The notes: generated by a model not told the origin, from the sequence alone. DNA of 34,649 nt from Flavobacteriaceae bacterium (GCA_009886265.1 QXZR01000108.1:1-34649); one strand, 5' to 3'. Counted from the first letter of the stretch, positions 1 to 8,788 are shown. Made by a program: numbers and translations.

Positions 1-96
1 TTAGTTTATAAATTTAATTATTTCATTTGTAATTACTAACGATTTGCTAATATTAATGTTAAAGCAAAAAATATTGCCTGATATAATACAAGATTG

Positions 97-104
97 TATA
101 TTTG
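97..104 (+). promoter_or_regulatory. Bacteroidota -7 box TATATTTG upstream of rplU, with TTG at 74-76 (20-nt spacing)
   Basis: Exact match to TAnnTTTG with TTG 20 nt upstream, ahead of the rplU start. Confidence 0.7.
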
Positions 105-140
105 CGCTCGCTTCAATAAGAAGTGTTAAAAACAAAAGAT

Positions 141-677
141 ATGTTTGCAATCGTAGAGATAGCAGGGCAGCAATTTAAAGTTGCAAAAGACCAAAAGGTA
201 TTTGTTCACCGATTGGACGCCAAAACAGGAGACAAGGTTTCTTTTGACCAAGTCTTTATGATGGCTGACGGTGATAAGATTACTGTAGGCGCCCCAGCTG
301 TAGCCAATGCTTCAGTAGAAGCAAAAGTGGTTCGTCACCTAAAGGATGACAAAGTAATAGTATTTAAAAAGAAACGCCGCAAGGGTTACCGTGTTAAAAA
401 CGGTCACCGTCAGTCGTTGACAGAAATTGTCATCGAATCTGTTGGAGTTGGTAAAGCCAAGAAGGCTGCACCAAAAGCTAAGGCAGAAGCGCCTAAAGCA
501 GAAGCACCAAAAGCTGCAGCTCCAAAGGCTGCAAAAAAAGCTGCCCCTAAAGCAGCTGCTGATTTTTCTTCAAAAACAGTAGCCGAGCTTAAGGAGCTAG
601 CCAAAGCAGCAGGAATTGCAGGAATTTCATCTATGAAAAAAGCCGACTTGATTGCGGCACTTGAAGCAAAAAAATAA
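141..677 (+). CDS. rplU: 50S ribosomal protein L21 with Ala/Lys/Pro-rich linker and C-terminal SAP/Rho-N-like helical extension
   Basis: MFAIVEIAGQQFKVAKDQKVFVHRLD...KKRRKGYRVKNGHRQ is typical of L21; ATG at 141 preferred over the GTG at 123. Confidence 0.95.
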   Translation: MFAIVEIAGQQFKVAKDQKVFVHRLDAKTGDKVSFDQVFMMADGDKITVGAPAVANASVEAKVVRHLKDDKVIVFKKKRRKGYRVKNGHRQSLTEIVIESVGVGKAKKAAPKAKAEAPKAEAPKAAAPKAAKKAAPKAAADFSSKTVAELKELAKAAGIAGISSMKKADLIAALEAKK

Positions 678-688
678 AAGATTAAGCC

Positions 689-949
689 ATGGCACACAAA
701 AAAGGAGTAGGTAGTTCGAAGAACGGAAGAGAATCGGAATCGAAACGCTTAGGCGTTAAGATTTTTGGTGGACAACAGGCTATCGCTGGGAACATTATTG
801 TTCGTCAACGCGGTACAGCACACCACCCAGGAGATAATGTATACTTAGGTAAAGACCATACGCTTCACGCTAGAGTGGACGGAGTAGTGCGTTTTACCAA
901 AAAGAAAAACAATCGCTCGTATGTTTCTGTAGATCCTATTCAGGCCTAA
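689..949 (+). CDS. rpmA: 50S ribosomal protein L27
   Basis: [29 protein letters not shown]...[10 protein letters not shown]. Confidence 0.97.
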   Translation: MAHKKGVGSSKNGRESESKRLGVKIFGGQQAIAGNIIVRQRGTAHHPGDNVYLGKDHTLHARVDGVVRFTKKKNNRSYVSVDPIQA

Positions 950-971
950 ACAGTAAACTATAAGAAAAAAC

Positions 972-998
972 AAAACCCCGCCATTGGCGGGGTTTTTT
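972..998. terminator. Intrinsic terminator (probably bidirectional) between rpmA and ahcY
   Basis: aaaaccccgccattggcggggttttttgg: GC-rich stem flanked by A-tract and T-tract between convergent genes. Confidence 0.9.
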
Positions 999-1021
999 GG
1001 TTTTAACAAATAAGTTACAGT

Positions 1022-2338
1022 TTAGTATCTGTAATATTCAGGTTTATAAGGTCCTTGAACAGGAACGCTAATATAATCTGCTTGGTCTTTGTCTAGCTCT
1101 TCAAGTTCAACGCCTAGTTTTTCTAGGTGCAAATGCGCTACTTTTTCATCTAAGTGCTTAGGTAACATATACACCTTGTTTTCGTAACTATCTGCATTTT
1201 TCCAAAGCTCTATTTGCGCCAACGTTTGGTTTGTAAAGGAGTTACTCATCACAAAACTAGGGTGGCCCGTAGCACATCCTAGGTTTACCAACCTACCTTC
1301 AGCTAAAACAATAATGTCTTTGCCTTCAACGGTATACTTATCTACTTGTGGCTTAATTTCTACTTTGCTTTCGCCGTAGTTTCCGTTTAACCAAGCCATG
1401 TCAATTTCGTTATCAAAGTGTCCAATGTTACATACAATGGCCTTGTCCTTCATGGCACGGAAATGTCGTTCAGCAACAATGTCTTTGTTCCCTGTCGCCG
1501 TTACAATAATGTCTGCATTACCAATAACTGTGTCTAGTTTTTTTACTTCAAAACCATCCATAGAGGCTTGAAGCGCACAAATAGGATCAATTTCAGTAAC
1601 GGTTACTATGGCTCCTGCTCCTTGGAAAGAAGCAACGGTGCCTTTACCAACATCACCATATCCAGCAACAACAACGCGCTTTCCAGCAAGCATGATGTCT
1701 GTTGCACGGCGTACCGCATCAACCGCTGATTCTTTACAGCCGTATTTGTTGTCAAACTTCGACTTGGTTACCGAGTCGTTTACGTTAATGGCAGGTAACG
1801 GAAGTGTTCCGTTTTGCATACGCTCATACAAACGATGCACACCTGTGGTTGTTTCTTCTGAGAGTCCTTTGATACCTGCAGCAAGCTCAGGAAATTCATC
1901 AAGAATCATATTGGTTAGGTCGCCACCATCATCTAAAATCAAGTTTAGGGGTTTGCGATCTTCACCAAAGAATATCGTTTGTTCAATACACCAGTTGAAT
2001 TCTTCTTCATTCATGCCTTTCCAAGCATAAACTGGAATTCCAGCAGCAGCAATAGCCGCTGCAGCATGGTCTTGTGTTGAGAAAATATTACATGAACTCC
2101 ATGTAACATCTGCCCCAAGCGCTGTAAGTGTTTCGATTAGCACAGCTGTTTGAATGGTCATGTGCAAGCATCCAGCGATGCGCGCACCTTTCAGCGGCTG
2201 CTCTGCACCATATTCTTCACGCAGTGCCATCAGTCCAGGCATTTCTGCCTCTGCCAATTCAATTTCTTTTCTTCCCCAATCAGCCAAAGTAATGTCTTTG
2301 ACTTTATAAGGTACGTAGGTAGTCGTTTTCGTAGCCAT
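1022..2338 (-). CDS. ahcY: Adenosylhomocysteinase
   Basis: [30 protein letters not shown]...[18 protein letters not shown]...[33 protein letters not shown]...PYKPEYYRY. Confidence 0.97.
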   Translation of the reverse strand: MATKTTTYVPYKVKDITLADWGRKEIELAEAEMPGLMALREEYGAEQPLKGARIAGCLHMTIQTAVLIETLTALGADVTWSSCNIFSTQDHAAAAIAAAGIPVYAWKGMNEEEFNWCIEQTIFFGEDRKPLNLILDDGGDLTNMILDEFPELAAGIKGLSEETTTGVHRLYERMQNGTLPLPAINVNDSVTKSKFDNKYGCKESAVDAVRRATDIMLAGKRVVVAGYGDVGKGTVASFQGAGAIVTVTEIDPICALQASMDGFEVKKLDTVIGNADIIVTATGNKDIVAERHFRAMKDKAIVCNIGHFDNEIDMAWLNGNYGESKVEIKPQVDKYTVEGKDIIVLAEGRLVNLGCATGHPSFVMSNSFTNQTLAQIELWKNADSYENKVYMLPKHLDEKVAHLHLEKLGVELEELDKDQADYISVPVQGPYKPEYYRY

Positions 2339-2343
2339 ATTTG

Positions 2344-2351
2344 TATATTTG
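2344..2351 (+). promoter_or_regulatory. Candidate -7 box TATATTTG for the PPTase-led gene run
   Basis: Exact TAnnTTTG about 37 nt upstream of ATG 2388; no clear TTG -33 element seen. Confidence 0.45.
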
Positions 2352-2370
2352 ATTTCTAGCAATTAGCTGA

Positions 2371-2378
2371 CAAATTTA
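2371..2378 (-). promoter_or_regulatory. Candidate -7 box TAAATTTG for ahcY, with TTG (plus-strand CAA 2399-2401) at 20-nt spacing
   Basis: Exact TAnnTTTG on minus strand plus a -33 TTG that falls inside the divergent PPTase 5' end. Confidence 0.6.
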
Positions 2379-2387
2379 CAACATATC

Positions 2388-3002
2388 ATGCCCATTTACA
2401 AAAAGGACAAGATTTCTTACAATACACTTTTTTTGGTGTGGCAGATAGATGAAACTGAGGATTGGTTGCGCCAAGACATTTCACTTACCGATATGTGTAT
2501 CAACAGGTTAGGCACTATGAAATCCACTGTACACCGAAAAGGCTTTTTGAGCGTTAGGCATTTGCTCAAGGCACTTGGATACACCCCAGCTGCATTGCAT
2601 TACGATGCTTTTGGAAAACCACATTTAGCTGACGGAAAATTTATTTCCATTACGCATTCTCATAATTTTGCTGCAATAGCAGTGGGTGACAACCCCCTTG
2701 GAATTGATATCGAAAAAGAACGACCCAAAGTACAGCGTATTGCACCTAAATTCTTACATAGCTCAGAGCATATGTCAGAAGAAACAGATCGTTTTAGAAC
2801 CACGCAATGGTGCATAAAAGAAGCCGCCTACAAGGCCTTTGGTAAAAAAGGATTGAGCTTTCTTCACCATATTAGAACTACTCAAATGGAAAGTGAGCAC
2901 CCCGTTGCAGCGGTTCATATAAATGAACAAATAATTGAATTAAAAAACTGGATTTATCATTGGCCGCAATTTTCTTGTGCCATAGCCATCAAAACATCAT
3001 AA
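2388..3002 (+). CDS. 4'-phosphopantetheinyl transferase superfamily protein
   Basis: ISITHSHNFAAIAVGDNPLGIDIEKERP ... WCIKEAAYKAFGKKGLSF (Sfp-type motifs GIDIE and K-E-A-K). Confidence 0.85.
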   Translation: MPIYKKDKISYNTLFLVWQIDETEDWLRQDISLTDMCINRLGTMKSTVHRKGFLSVRHLLKALGYTPAALHYDAFGKPHLADGKFISITHSHNFAAIAVGDNPLGIDIEKERPKVQRIAPKFLHSSEHMSEETDRFRTTQWCIKEAAYKAFGKKGLSFLHHIRTTQMESEHPVAAVHINEQIIELKNWIYHWPQFSCAIAIKTS

Positions 3003-3004
3003 AA

Positions 3005-3265
3005 ATGGAAATATCTGTTGAGCTAACATTAACCCCGCTTCAAGATAATTTTGAACCCCCAATAGTTGCATATATTAAAGCACTTCGCGCTTCTGGATGC
3101 ACCATTAAAGAAAGCCCTCTTAGCACACAAGTATATGGGGAGTTTGATACCGTAATGACGCTCATTACAAATACCACCAAGAAAGCATTTGAAGAAAGTG
3201 AACATATTATTCTAAACATGAAAATAGTTAAAACCAATCGCAGTGACTATGAGCCCTCTTTTTGA
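3005..3265 (+). CDS. MTH1187/YkoF-like (DUF77) thiamine-binding-type protein
   Basis: MEISVELTLTPLQDNFEPPIVAYIKALRASGCTIKESPLSTQVYGEFDTVMTLI: size and pattern of the family; next to PnuC-like gene and THI element. Confidence 0.75.
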   Translation: MEISVELTLTPLQDNFEPPIVAYIKALRASGCTIKESPLSTQVYGEFDTVMTLITNTTKKAFEESEHIILNMKIVKTNRSDYEPSF

Positions 3266-3878
3266 GTTTTTATTCGAACAATATTCAAGCTATGCAGCTG
3301 TGGATATTACACTCGAAATTACAGCTGTTATTTTCGGCTTTTTAAGTGTTTGGTTTGCCAAGCAGAACAATATTTGGGTATTTCCCACAGGGCTTATTTC
3401 TACTGCGATATTTGTGTACTTACTTTATAAATGGGTACTGCTAGGTGACATGATGATTAACGCTTACTATTTTGCCATGAGTGTCTATGGCTGGTACATA
3501 TGGACGCGAAAAGCAAACGATGTCTTTACTCCCATATCGCGTACTACAGCAGCAGAAAAAAAGACCTCCATAATTATTTTTGTAGCAACACTCGTCTTTG
3601 TTTTTGCAATATATGAGTCGGTGGGAAAGTGGAACACCTGGACAGCCTATGTTGATACGCTTACCACAGCTGTATTTTTTGTAGGCATGTGGTTAATGGC
3701 ACGTAAAAAAATTGAAAACTGGATTTTTTGGATTGTAGGTGATGTTATTTCGGTTCCCTTATACCTTTACAAAGGACTCGCTTTTACCTCCGTTCAATAC
3801 CTTATATTTACACTCATTGCCATTTACGGTTATTTAGCATGGAAGAAAACCTTAAACAACACTCAAGCAGCTGTATAA
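3249..3878 (+). CDS. PnuC-family transporter, likely PnuT-type (thiamine) by context
   Basis: Multi-TM PnuC pattern: FAKQNNIWVFPTGLISTAIFVYLLYKW...INAYYFAMSVYGWYIWTR...ENWIFWIVGDVISVPLYLYKGLAFTSVQYLIF. Confidence 0.85.
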   Translation: MSPLFEFLFEQYSSYAAVDITLEITAVIFGFLSVWFAKQNNIWVFPTGLISTAIFVYLLYKWVLLGDMMINAYYFAMSVYGWYIWTRKANDVFTPISRTTAAEKKTSIIIFVATLVFVFAIYESVGKWNTWTAYVDTLTTAVFFVGMWLMARKKIENWIFWIVGDVISVPLYLYKGLAFTSVQYLIFTLIAIYGYLAWKKTLNNTQAAV

Positions 3879-4396
3879 GAGTTGTGTTTTTTGGACCTGA
3901 ATCTACTGGCAAAACGACGCTGGCCAAGGCTCTGGCAAAAGCATTTAAAACAAGATGGGTACCTGAATTTGCACGCGAATATCTCGAAGAAAAACGGGCA
4001 CGAACTGGTGAAATATGTACTCCAGAAGATATTTATCCTATTGCTGAAGGGCAAATGAGACTAGAAAATCAAGCACTCCAACAAGCCGATAGATTTCTAT
4101 TTTGTGATACAAATTTGCTTTCTACCGAAGTATATGCAAAAGCTTATTTTGATGGCTGGTGTGACACACGCGTTTTAGAGGCAAACAAAGTAAATCACTA
4201 CGACATATACTTTTTAACGGATATTGACGTTCCTTTTGAGCAAGACTTGTTGCGTGACCGTCCCCATCAACGGCAAGAGATGTTAGCCGCTTTTAAAACT
4301 GCGCTAAACGAACACAATATTACCTACACTATTTTACAAGGTTCCCATGAGGCACGCATTTTGCAAGTCATGGACTATTTAAAACAATATGTATGA
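3839..4396 (+). CDS. NadR-like P-loop ATPase/kinase (AAA_28 type)
   Basis: Walker A FGPESTGKTTLAKALAKAF, WVPEFAREYLEEK, LFCDTNLLSTEVYAKAYF resembling the NadR ribosylnicotinamide kinase domain; overlaps the transporter 3' end. Confidence 0.8.
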   Translation: MEENLKQHSSSCIRVVFFGPESTGKTTLAKALAKAFKTRWVPEFAREYLEEKRARTGEICTPEDIYPIAEGQMRLENQALQQADRFLFCDTNLLSTEVYAKAYFDGWCDTRVLEANKVNHYDIYFLTDIDVPFEQDLLRDRPHQRQEMLAAFKTALNEHNITYTILQGSHEARILQVMDYLKQYV

Positions 4397-5913
4397 AACA
4401 TAGTTTTTCGAAACAAGATTTAGCACTATTTGAAGATGTTGGCATCTCAACAGATGATGTAGCAGCGCAACTTACACTTCTTGAAAAAGAGAGCAATGCT
4501 ACCAAACTGAATAGGCCAGCCACTCAAGGCGACGGCATACAAGTGTTATCACAACAACAAATGCAGGACTATGCCGCAATATTTGATTCGGTAAAAGAGT
4601 CTTTTTCACTTGTTCGCTTTATACCGGCATCTGGAATGGCCACTCGGATGTTTAAATTCTTGCATTATTTTGCCAATCGCTATGATCCCAATAAGGAAAC
4701 CTTACGTAGCTATCTCAACAGAAAAAAGACATACAAACTCGCCATATTTTTGGGTGGACTTGAAAAACTCCCTTTCTACCAAAGCATAAAATCTCAAATA
4801 ACAGAACTTCAAAATGGTGCTTTTCAAAAAGATTACAGGTTTCTGTTCATTCAAAAAACAGTAGCGCTATTAAGTACGCTGCCCAAAGCGCTTATTCCTT
4901 TTCACAACTACAAGGGTGATATCCGGAATGCTGCAGAAGAACAGTTGTTTTTTTCAAAGGAATTTATGGTAGCTAACAAGTCCATGAACATTCACTTTAC
5001 CATTCCGCCAGCATCAAAAGAAAGCTTTCAGCAGTCACTTTCAAAAAGCGTTGGCCAAATAAACACAACCGCCTCTATTCAAACCCACGTTTCTTTTTCT
5101 CATCAAAAAAGAAGTACAGATGCCATTGCTGCCAAGTTGGATAACAGTCCTTATCGCGATCAAGATGGGAATCTTTTTTTCAGGGCGGCAGGCCACGGGG
5201 CACTTATCGACAACCTAAACGACTTGAAAGAAGCCGTTGTTTTTTTAAGTAATATTGATAATGTTGCTGTTGGGGCTTATCACGAAAAAGCAAGCTATTA
5301 CAAAAAAATACTGGCAGGTGTGCTGCTATCCAAGCTAGAACAAATCTATAAGTTCAGTCAGGCGCTGGAAAATCAAGCCACAACGGATTTGGATTTGATT
5401 AAAACATTTGTTCAAGATCAACTCAATGTAGGTGTTCCCAAAAACTTGTCTAGAGAAGCTTTGCACGCATTCCTACAACAAAAGCTTAACCGTCCATTAC
5501 GTGTTTGTGGTATGGTTAAAAATGAAGGTGAGCCCGGCGGAGGTCCTTTTTGGGTTGAAAAGTCAGGTCAGACGAGTCTTCAAATTGTTGAGAGTGCACA
5601 AGTCAATATGTCAAATACCGCTCAAAAAGATATTTTTAAATCGGGCACGCACTTCAATCCAGTTGATATTGTTTGCGCTACCTATGACTACAAAGGGAAT
5701 AAATATAATTTGAAAAATTTTGTAGACAACGACAGTTTCTTTGTGGTTGAAAAGTCCATGGGTGGAGTAGCTATAAAGGCCATGGAACGTCCCGGTTTGT
5801 GGAATGGTGGCATGGCAGATTGGAACACCATTTTTGTGGAAGTACCCGTCCGTACTTTTAATCCTGTGAAAACAGTAAATGATTTGTTGCGACCCATGCA
5901 CCAATCGATTTAA
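4393..5913 (+). CDS. DUF4301 family protein, possible nucleotidyltransferase-like
   Basis: FIPASGMATRMFKFL near N-terminus, LPKALIPFH, FFRAAGHGALIDNLNDLKEAVVFLSNIDNVAVGAYH; ATGA overlap with the kinase gene. Confidence 0.75.
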   Translation: MKHSFSKQDLALFEDVGISTDDVAAQLTLLEKESNATKLNRPATQGDGIQVLSQQQMQDYAAIFDSVKESFSLVRFIPASGMATRMFKFLHYFANRYDPNKETLRSYLNRKKTYKLAIFLGGLEKLPFYQSIKSQITELQNGAFQKDYRFLFIQKTVALLSTLPKALIPFHNYKGDIRNAAEEQLFFSKEFMVANKSMNIHFTIPPASKESFQQSLSKSVGQINTTASIQTHVSFSHQKRSTDAIAAKLDNSPYRDQDGNLFFRAAGHGALIDNLNDLKEAVVFLSNIDNVAVGAYHEKASYYKKILAGVLLSKLEQIYKFSQALENQATTDLDLIKTFVQDQLNVGVPKNLSREALHAFLQQKLNRPLRVCGMVKNEGEPGGGPFWVEKSGQTSLQIVESAQVNMSNTAQKDIFKSGTHFNPVDIVCATYDYKGNKYNLKNFVDNDSFFVVEKSMGGVAIKAMERPGLWNGGMADWNTIFVEVPVRTFNPVKTVNDLLRPMHQSI

Positions 5914-5919
5914 TTGAAC

Positions 5920-5927
5920 TATATTTG
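5920..5927 (+). promoter_or_regulatory. -7 box TATATTTG preceding the TPP riboswitch
   Basis: Exact TAnnTTTG directly after the DUF4301 stop codon and just before the aptamer. Confidence 0.6.
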
Positions 5928-5932
5928 TAACC

Positions 5933-6001
5933 ATCTCTAGGGGTGCCTAACGGCTGAGATTATACCCATTGAACCTGGGCAGGTAATGCTGCCAAGGAAT
6001 T
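5933..6001 (+). promoter_or_regulatory. TPP riboswitch (THI element)
   Basis: ctaggggtgcctaacggctgagattatacccattgaacctgggcaggtaatgctgccaaggaa contains the conserved GGGGUGC...CUGAGA..ACCC..UUGAACCUG core. Confidence 0.95.
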
Positions 6002-6053
6002 TGTTTCACTTAAAAACCATCGTAAATAATACCCCTTTATTTGCTTCACGCAA

Positions 6054-8261
6054 ATGAAATACATTATTACACTTATGCTTGGTTGTAGCCTGATGGCACA
6101 ACAAGCAAACACCACACAAGACACACTCACAGCAAATACCGTAGCCCTATCATCTGTTACGGTTAGCGCCCTTAGGGCCAATGAAGATACGCCTATGGCG
6201 TTTACCAATACCTCTGAAGAAGAGTTAAACAAACAAAACTTGGGGAAAGACCTCCCTGTTTTGTTGCGCTTTTTACCCAATGTAGTGACCACTAGCGACG
6301 CAGGTGCTGGGGTTGGATATACTGGAATTAGGGTTCGGGGTAGCGACGCCACACGAGTTAATGTTACCATTAACGGTATTGCTTATAACGATGCCGAATC
6401 GCACGGAACTTTTTGGGTAAATCTCTCAGATTTTGCCTCTTCTGTTTCCGATTTGCAGTTGCAACGTGGCGTGGGCACATCTACCAATGGAGCTGCTGCT
6501 TTTGGCGCCAGTCTCAACATTAATACAACTGAGCCATCACAGGACGCTTATGCATTGTTGTCTTCTAGCGCTGGTAGCTTTAATACCTTTAAGAATACGG
6601 TCAAGTTTTCAACTGGGCTATCCAAAAGCGGATTTGAGTTCAGCGGACGCCTTTCTGGCATAACTTCTGACGGCTACATTGATCGCGCATCGTCTAACCT
6701 TAAAGGTTATTTCTTACAGGGAACCTATAGCAGCGTCAATACCAAAATAAAAGCATTGACCTTTGGTGGTCATGAGCGTACGTATCAAGCTTGGTATGGA
6801 GTCACGGCTGATACGTTATCAGTTAATAGAACCTATAACCCTGCTGGAGAACAGTACGACGAAGCAGGAGTATTGGAAGGCTATTACAATGATCAAGTAG
6901 ATAATTACAATCAAGATCACACCCAATTGCATATTGAACAGCGCCTAAGCAACTCTAGCAGGTTGTCCCTAGGGCTAAATTACACGCACGGCTATGGCTA
7001 CTATCAAGAGTTTTACGATTTGTGGTATGATCAAAATGTAAGTTTTGGAGGAGATACAGATTACGGCTATTTAAAATTACCACCGCTTTCAGTCAATGGG
7101 CAAAGCATAACAGCCACTGAAAACGCAGTGCGTAAGTGGTTAGACAACGATTTTTATGCCGCCAATGTGTTGTATCATTATCAAAAAGGCAAACACAACA
7201 TTAGCGCTGGTGCTTATTACAGTTCTTATGAAGGACTACACTTTGGCGAACTTATGTGGGCCAACAGGGTTGATGTGAATCCAGGTCATCGCTTTTATGA
7301 AAATACAGGTAAGAAAAAGGACGGTAATATCTTTTACAAATGGGATGTATCCGTCAATGAAAAATGGCATTTATATGCAGATGCACAACTTCGCTGGGTA
7401 GACTACAAGGTTAGTGGAGAAGTTGCGGGGCCAGAAAGCTTTACCGTAAACGACGCGCATACATTTTTTAACCCTAAAGCAGGTGTGTTGTATAAACCCA
7501 ATAACAACAACCAATTTTATATCTCTTTTGCCAAGGCACATAAAGAGCCAAACCGCACAGATTTTGAAAATGGTAGCCCTGTCCCAGAAGCATTAGATGA
7601 CTTAGAATTTGGATGGCGCTGGAAAACAGCAGATGCTTTTTTAAACGCAAATATTTATTTTATGAGCTACAAGAACCAACTGGTGCTCACAGGCGCCATT
7701 GACCAAGTGGGTGCACCTATCCGTGCCAATTCTGGAGACAGTTACCGCCGTGGTATTGAGCTAGAAGGCGGATGGAATATTACTTCTAATATAAATTGGC
7801 AAGCCAACGTAGCATGGAGTAGAAATAGGAATAGAGATAAGTTCTTTAAACGCGATGGTGTGTTGCAGTCACTGGGGGATACGCAGCTGGCATTTTCACC
7901 TTCGCTGGTTGCTTCCCAGCAATTAACGTATGCATCAGACAATTGGTCTGTTTCGTTTGTGAGCAAGTATGTGGGAGAGCAGTATATGGGGAATATAGAC
8001 GCCGAACTTTCTAAGCTGGATGGTTATTTGATAAACGACATTCAAGTACAGGCGTTGTTGCTGAATAAGCAAAATGGGCCTAGTCTGAATCTAAACCTAC
8101 ACTTGCACAATATTTTTGATGAGTTGATAAGCTCAAATGGGTATTTCTATACGTATGACGATGATTATTCTGTACCAAATGTTGTGACTACTATTGAAGG
8201 GGTTGGATACTACCCACAGGCAGGGCGCCATTTTATGGCCGGACTTACGCTTACATTTTAA
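6054..8261 (+). CDS. TonB-dependent outer membrane receptor, likely thiamine or thiamine-compound uptake
   Basis: Signal peptide, plug domain (VTVSALRANEDTPMAFTNTSEEELNKQNLGKDLPVLLRFLPNVVTTSDAGAGVGYTGIRVRGSDATRVNVTINGIAYNDAESHGTFWVNL), C-terminal beta strand GRHFMAGLTLTF; TPP riboswitch upstream. Confidence 0.92.
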   Translation: MKYIITLMLGCSLMAQQANTTQDTLTANTVALSSVTVSALRANEDTPMAFTNTSEEELNKQNLGKDLPVLLRFLPNVVTTSDAGAGVGYTGIRVRGSDATRVNVTINGIAYNDAESHGTFWVNLSDFASSVSDLQLQRGVGTSTNGAAAFGASLNINTTEPSQDAYALLSSSAGSFNTFKNTVKFSTGLSKSGFEFSGRLSGITSDGYIDRASSNLKGYFLQGTYSSVNTKIKALTFGGHERTYQAWYGVTADTLSVNRTYNPAGEQYDEAGVLEGYYNDQVDNYNQDHTQLHIEQRLSNSSRLSLGLNYTHGYGYYQEFYDLWYDQNVSFGGDTDYGYLKLPPLSVNGQSITATENAVRKWLDNDFYAANVLYHYQKGKHNISAGAYYSSYEGLHFGELMWANRVDVNPGHRFYENTGKKKDGNIFYKWDVSVNEKWHLYADAQLRWVDYKVSGEVAGPESFTVNDAHTFFNPKAGVLYKPNNNNQFYISFAKAHKEPNRTDFENGSPVPEALDDLEFGWRWKTADAFLNANIYFMSYKNQLVLTGAIDQVGAPIRANSGDSYRRGIELEGGWNITSNINWQANVAWSRNRNRDKFFKRDGVLQSLGDTQLAFSPSLVASQQLTYASDNWSVSFVSKYVGEQYMGNIDAELSKLDGYLINDIQVQALLLNKQNGPSLNLNLHLHNIFDELISSNGYFYTYDDDYSVPNVVTTIEGVGYYPQAGRHFMAGLTLTF

Positions 8262-8362
8262 TCTTAGATAGAAGTTGAGGATTTCATAGTAATAGCTGTA
8301 AATGAACGGGCTTACTAAAAATAGGTTTGATTTATTTTAAACACAAAACGTGCTCATTGGCT

Positions 8363-8788
8363 TTAATTATAAATACGTACCACAGTACCACTCTGTTGAA
8401 CTTTGTAAAATAGCAGGCTATAGGTGGCCCCTTCTGTAAGGGGTTGGCCTGTGGCCAAGCTATACTGATAGTCTTCGCAAGAGCAAGAAGCAGTAGCGCT
8501 AACCAAACCATCAGTTTGTAAGGTAGAACAGCTTTTAAGCTCGTGATTTGGGCAACTGGCTTCCCAAGCCATAATGGTATTGCCATTTAAATTATAAAGC
8601 AGCAAACCTCTTATGCCGTCATTAGGCCAATAAAGGCTGCCGCCTGGATAGCTTAAATTATTAAAAGATGGTAGTGCCAAATTAATAGTCAGGTTAAAAC
8701 TCTTTTCAAGCAAAAACGGGTTGCGTTCTACAGCTGTCTTTGAGCAGCCCAACACCACCAAAAAAACGATAAGTACTATGTATTTCAT
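8363..8788 (-). CDS. Small lipoprotein with degenerate Rieske-like C-terminal half
   Basis: MKYIVLIVFLVVLGCSKT lipobox; CPNHELKSCS...SCSCEDYQYSLATGQPL resembles a Rieske fold without the second His ligand. Confidence 0.6.
   Translation of the reverse strand: MKYIVLIVFLVVLGCSKTAVERNPFLLEKSFNLTINLALPSFNNLSYPGGSLYWPNDGIRGLLLYNLNGNTIMAWEASCPNHELKSCSTLQTDGLVSATASCSCEDYQYSLATGQPLTEGATYSLLFYKVQQSGTVVRIYN

Noticed and set aside
475-590. Possible DNA tandem repeat in rplU
   Set aside because: The repetition is a low-complexity Ala/Lys/Pro protein linker with irregular unit length, not a DNA repeat array.
410-697. 95-aa minus-strand ORF antisense to rplU
   Set aside because: Ala-rich complement of the AK-rich L21 linker; lies within a confidently assigned CDS and shows no independent family signal.
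1608-2030. 140-aa plus-strand ORF opposite ahcY
   Set aside because: Entirely antisense to the conserved ahcY coding sequence; composition looks like a shadow ORF.
8322-8329. TAGGTTTG -7 box that would drive a transcript antisense to the Rieske-like lipoprotein gene
   Set aside because: No -33 partner and no downstream feature; single six-base matches occur by chance.
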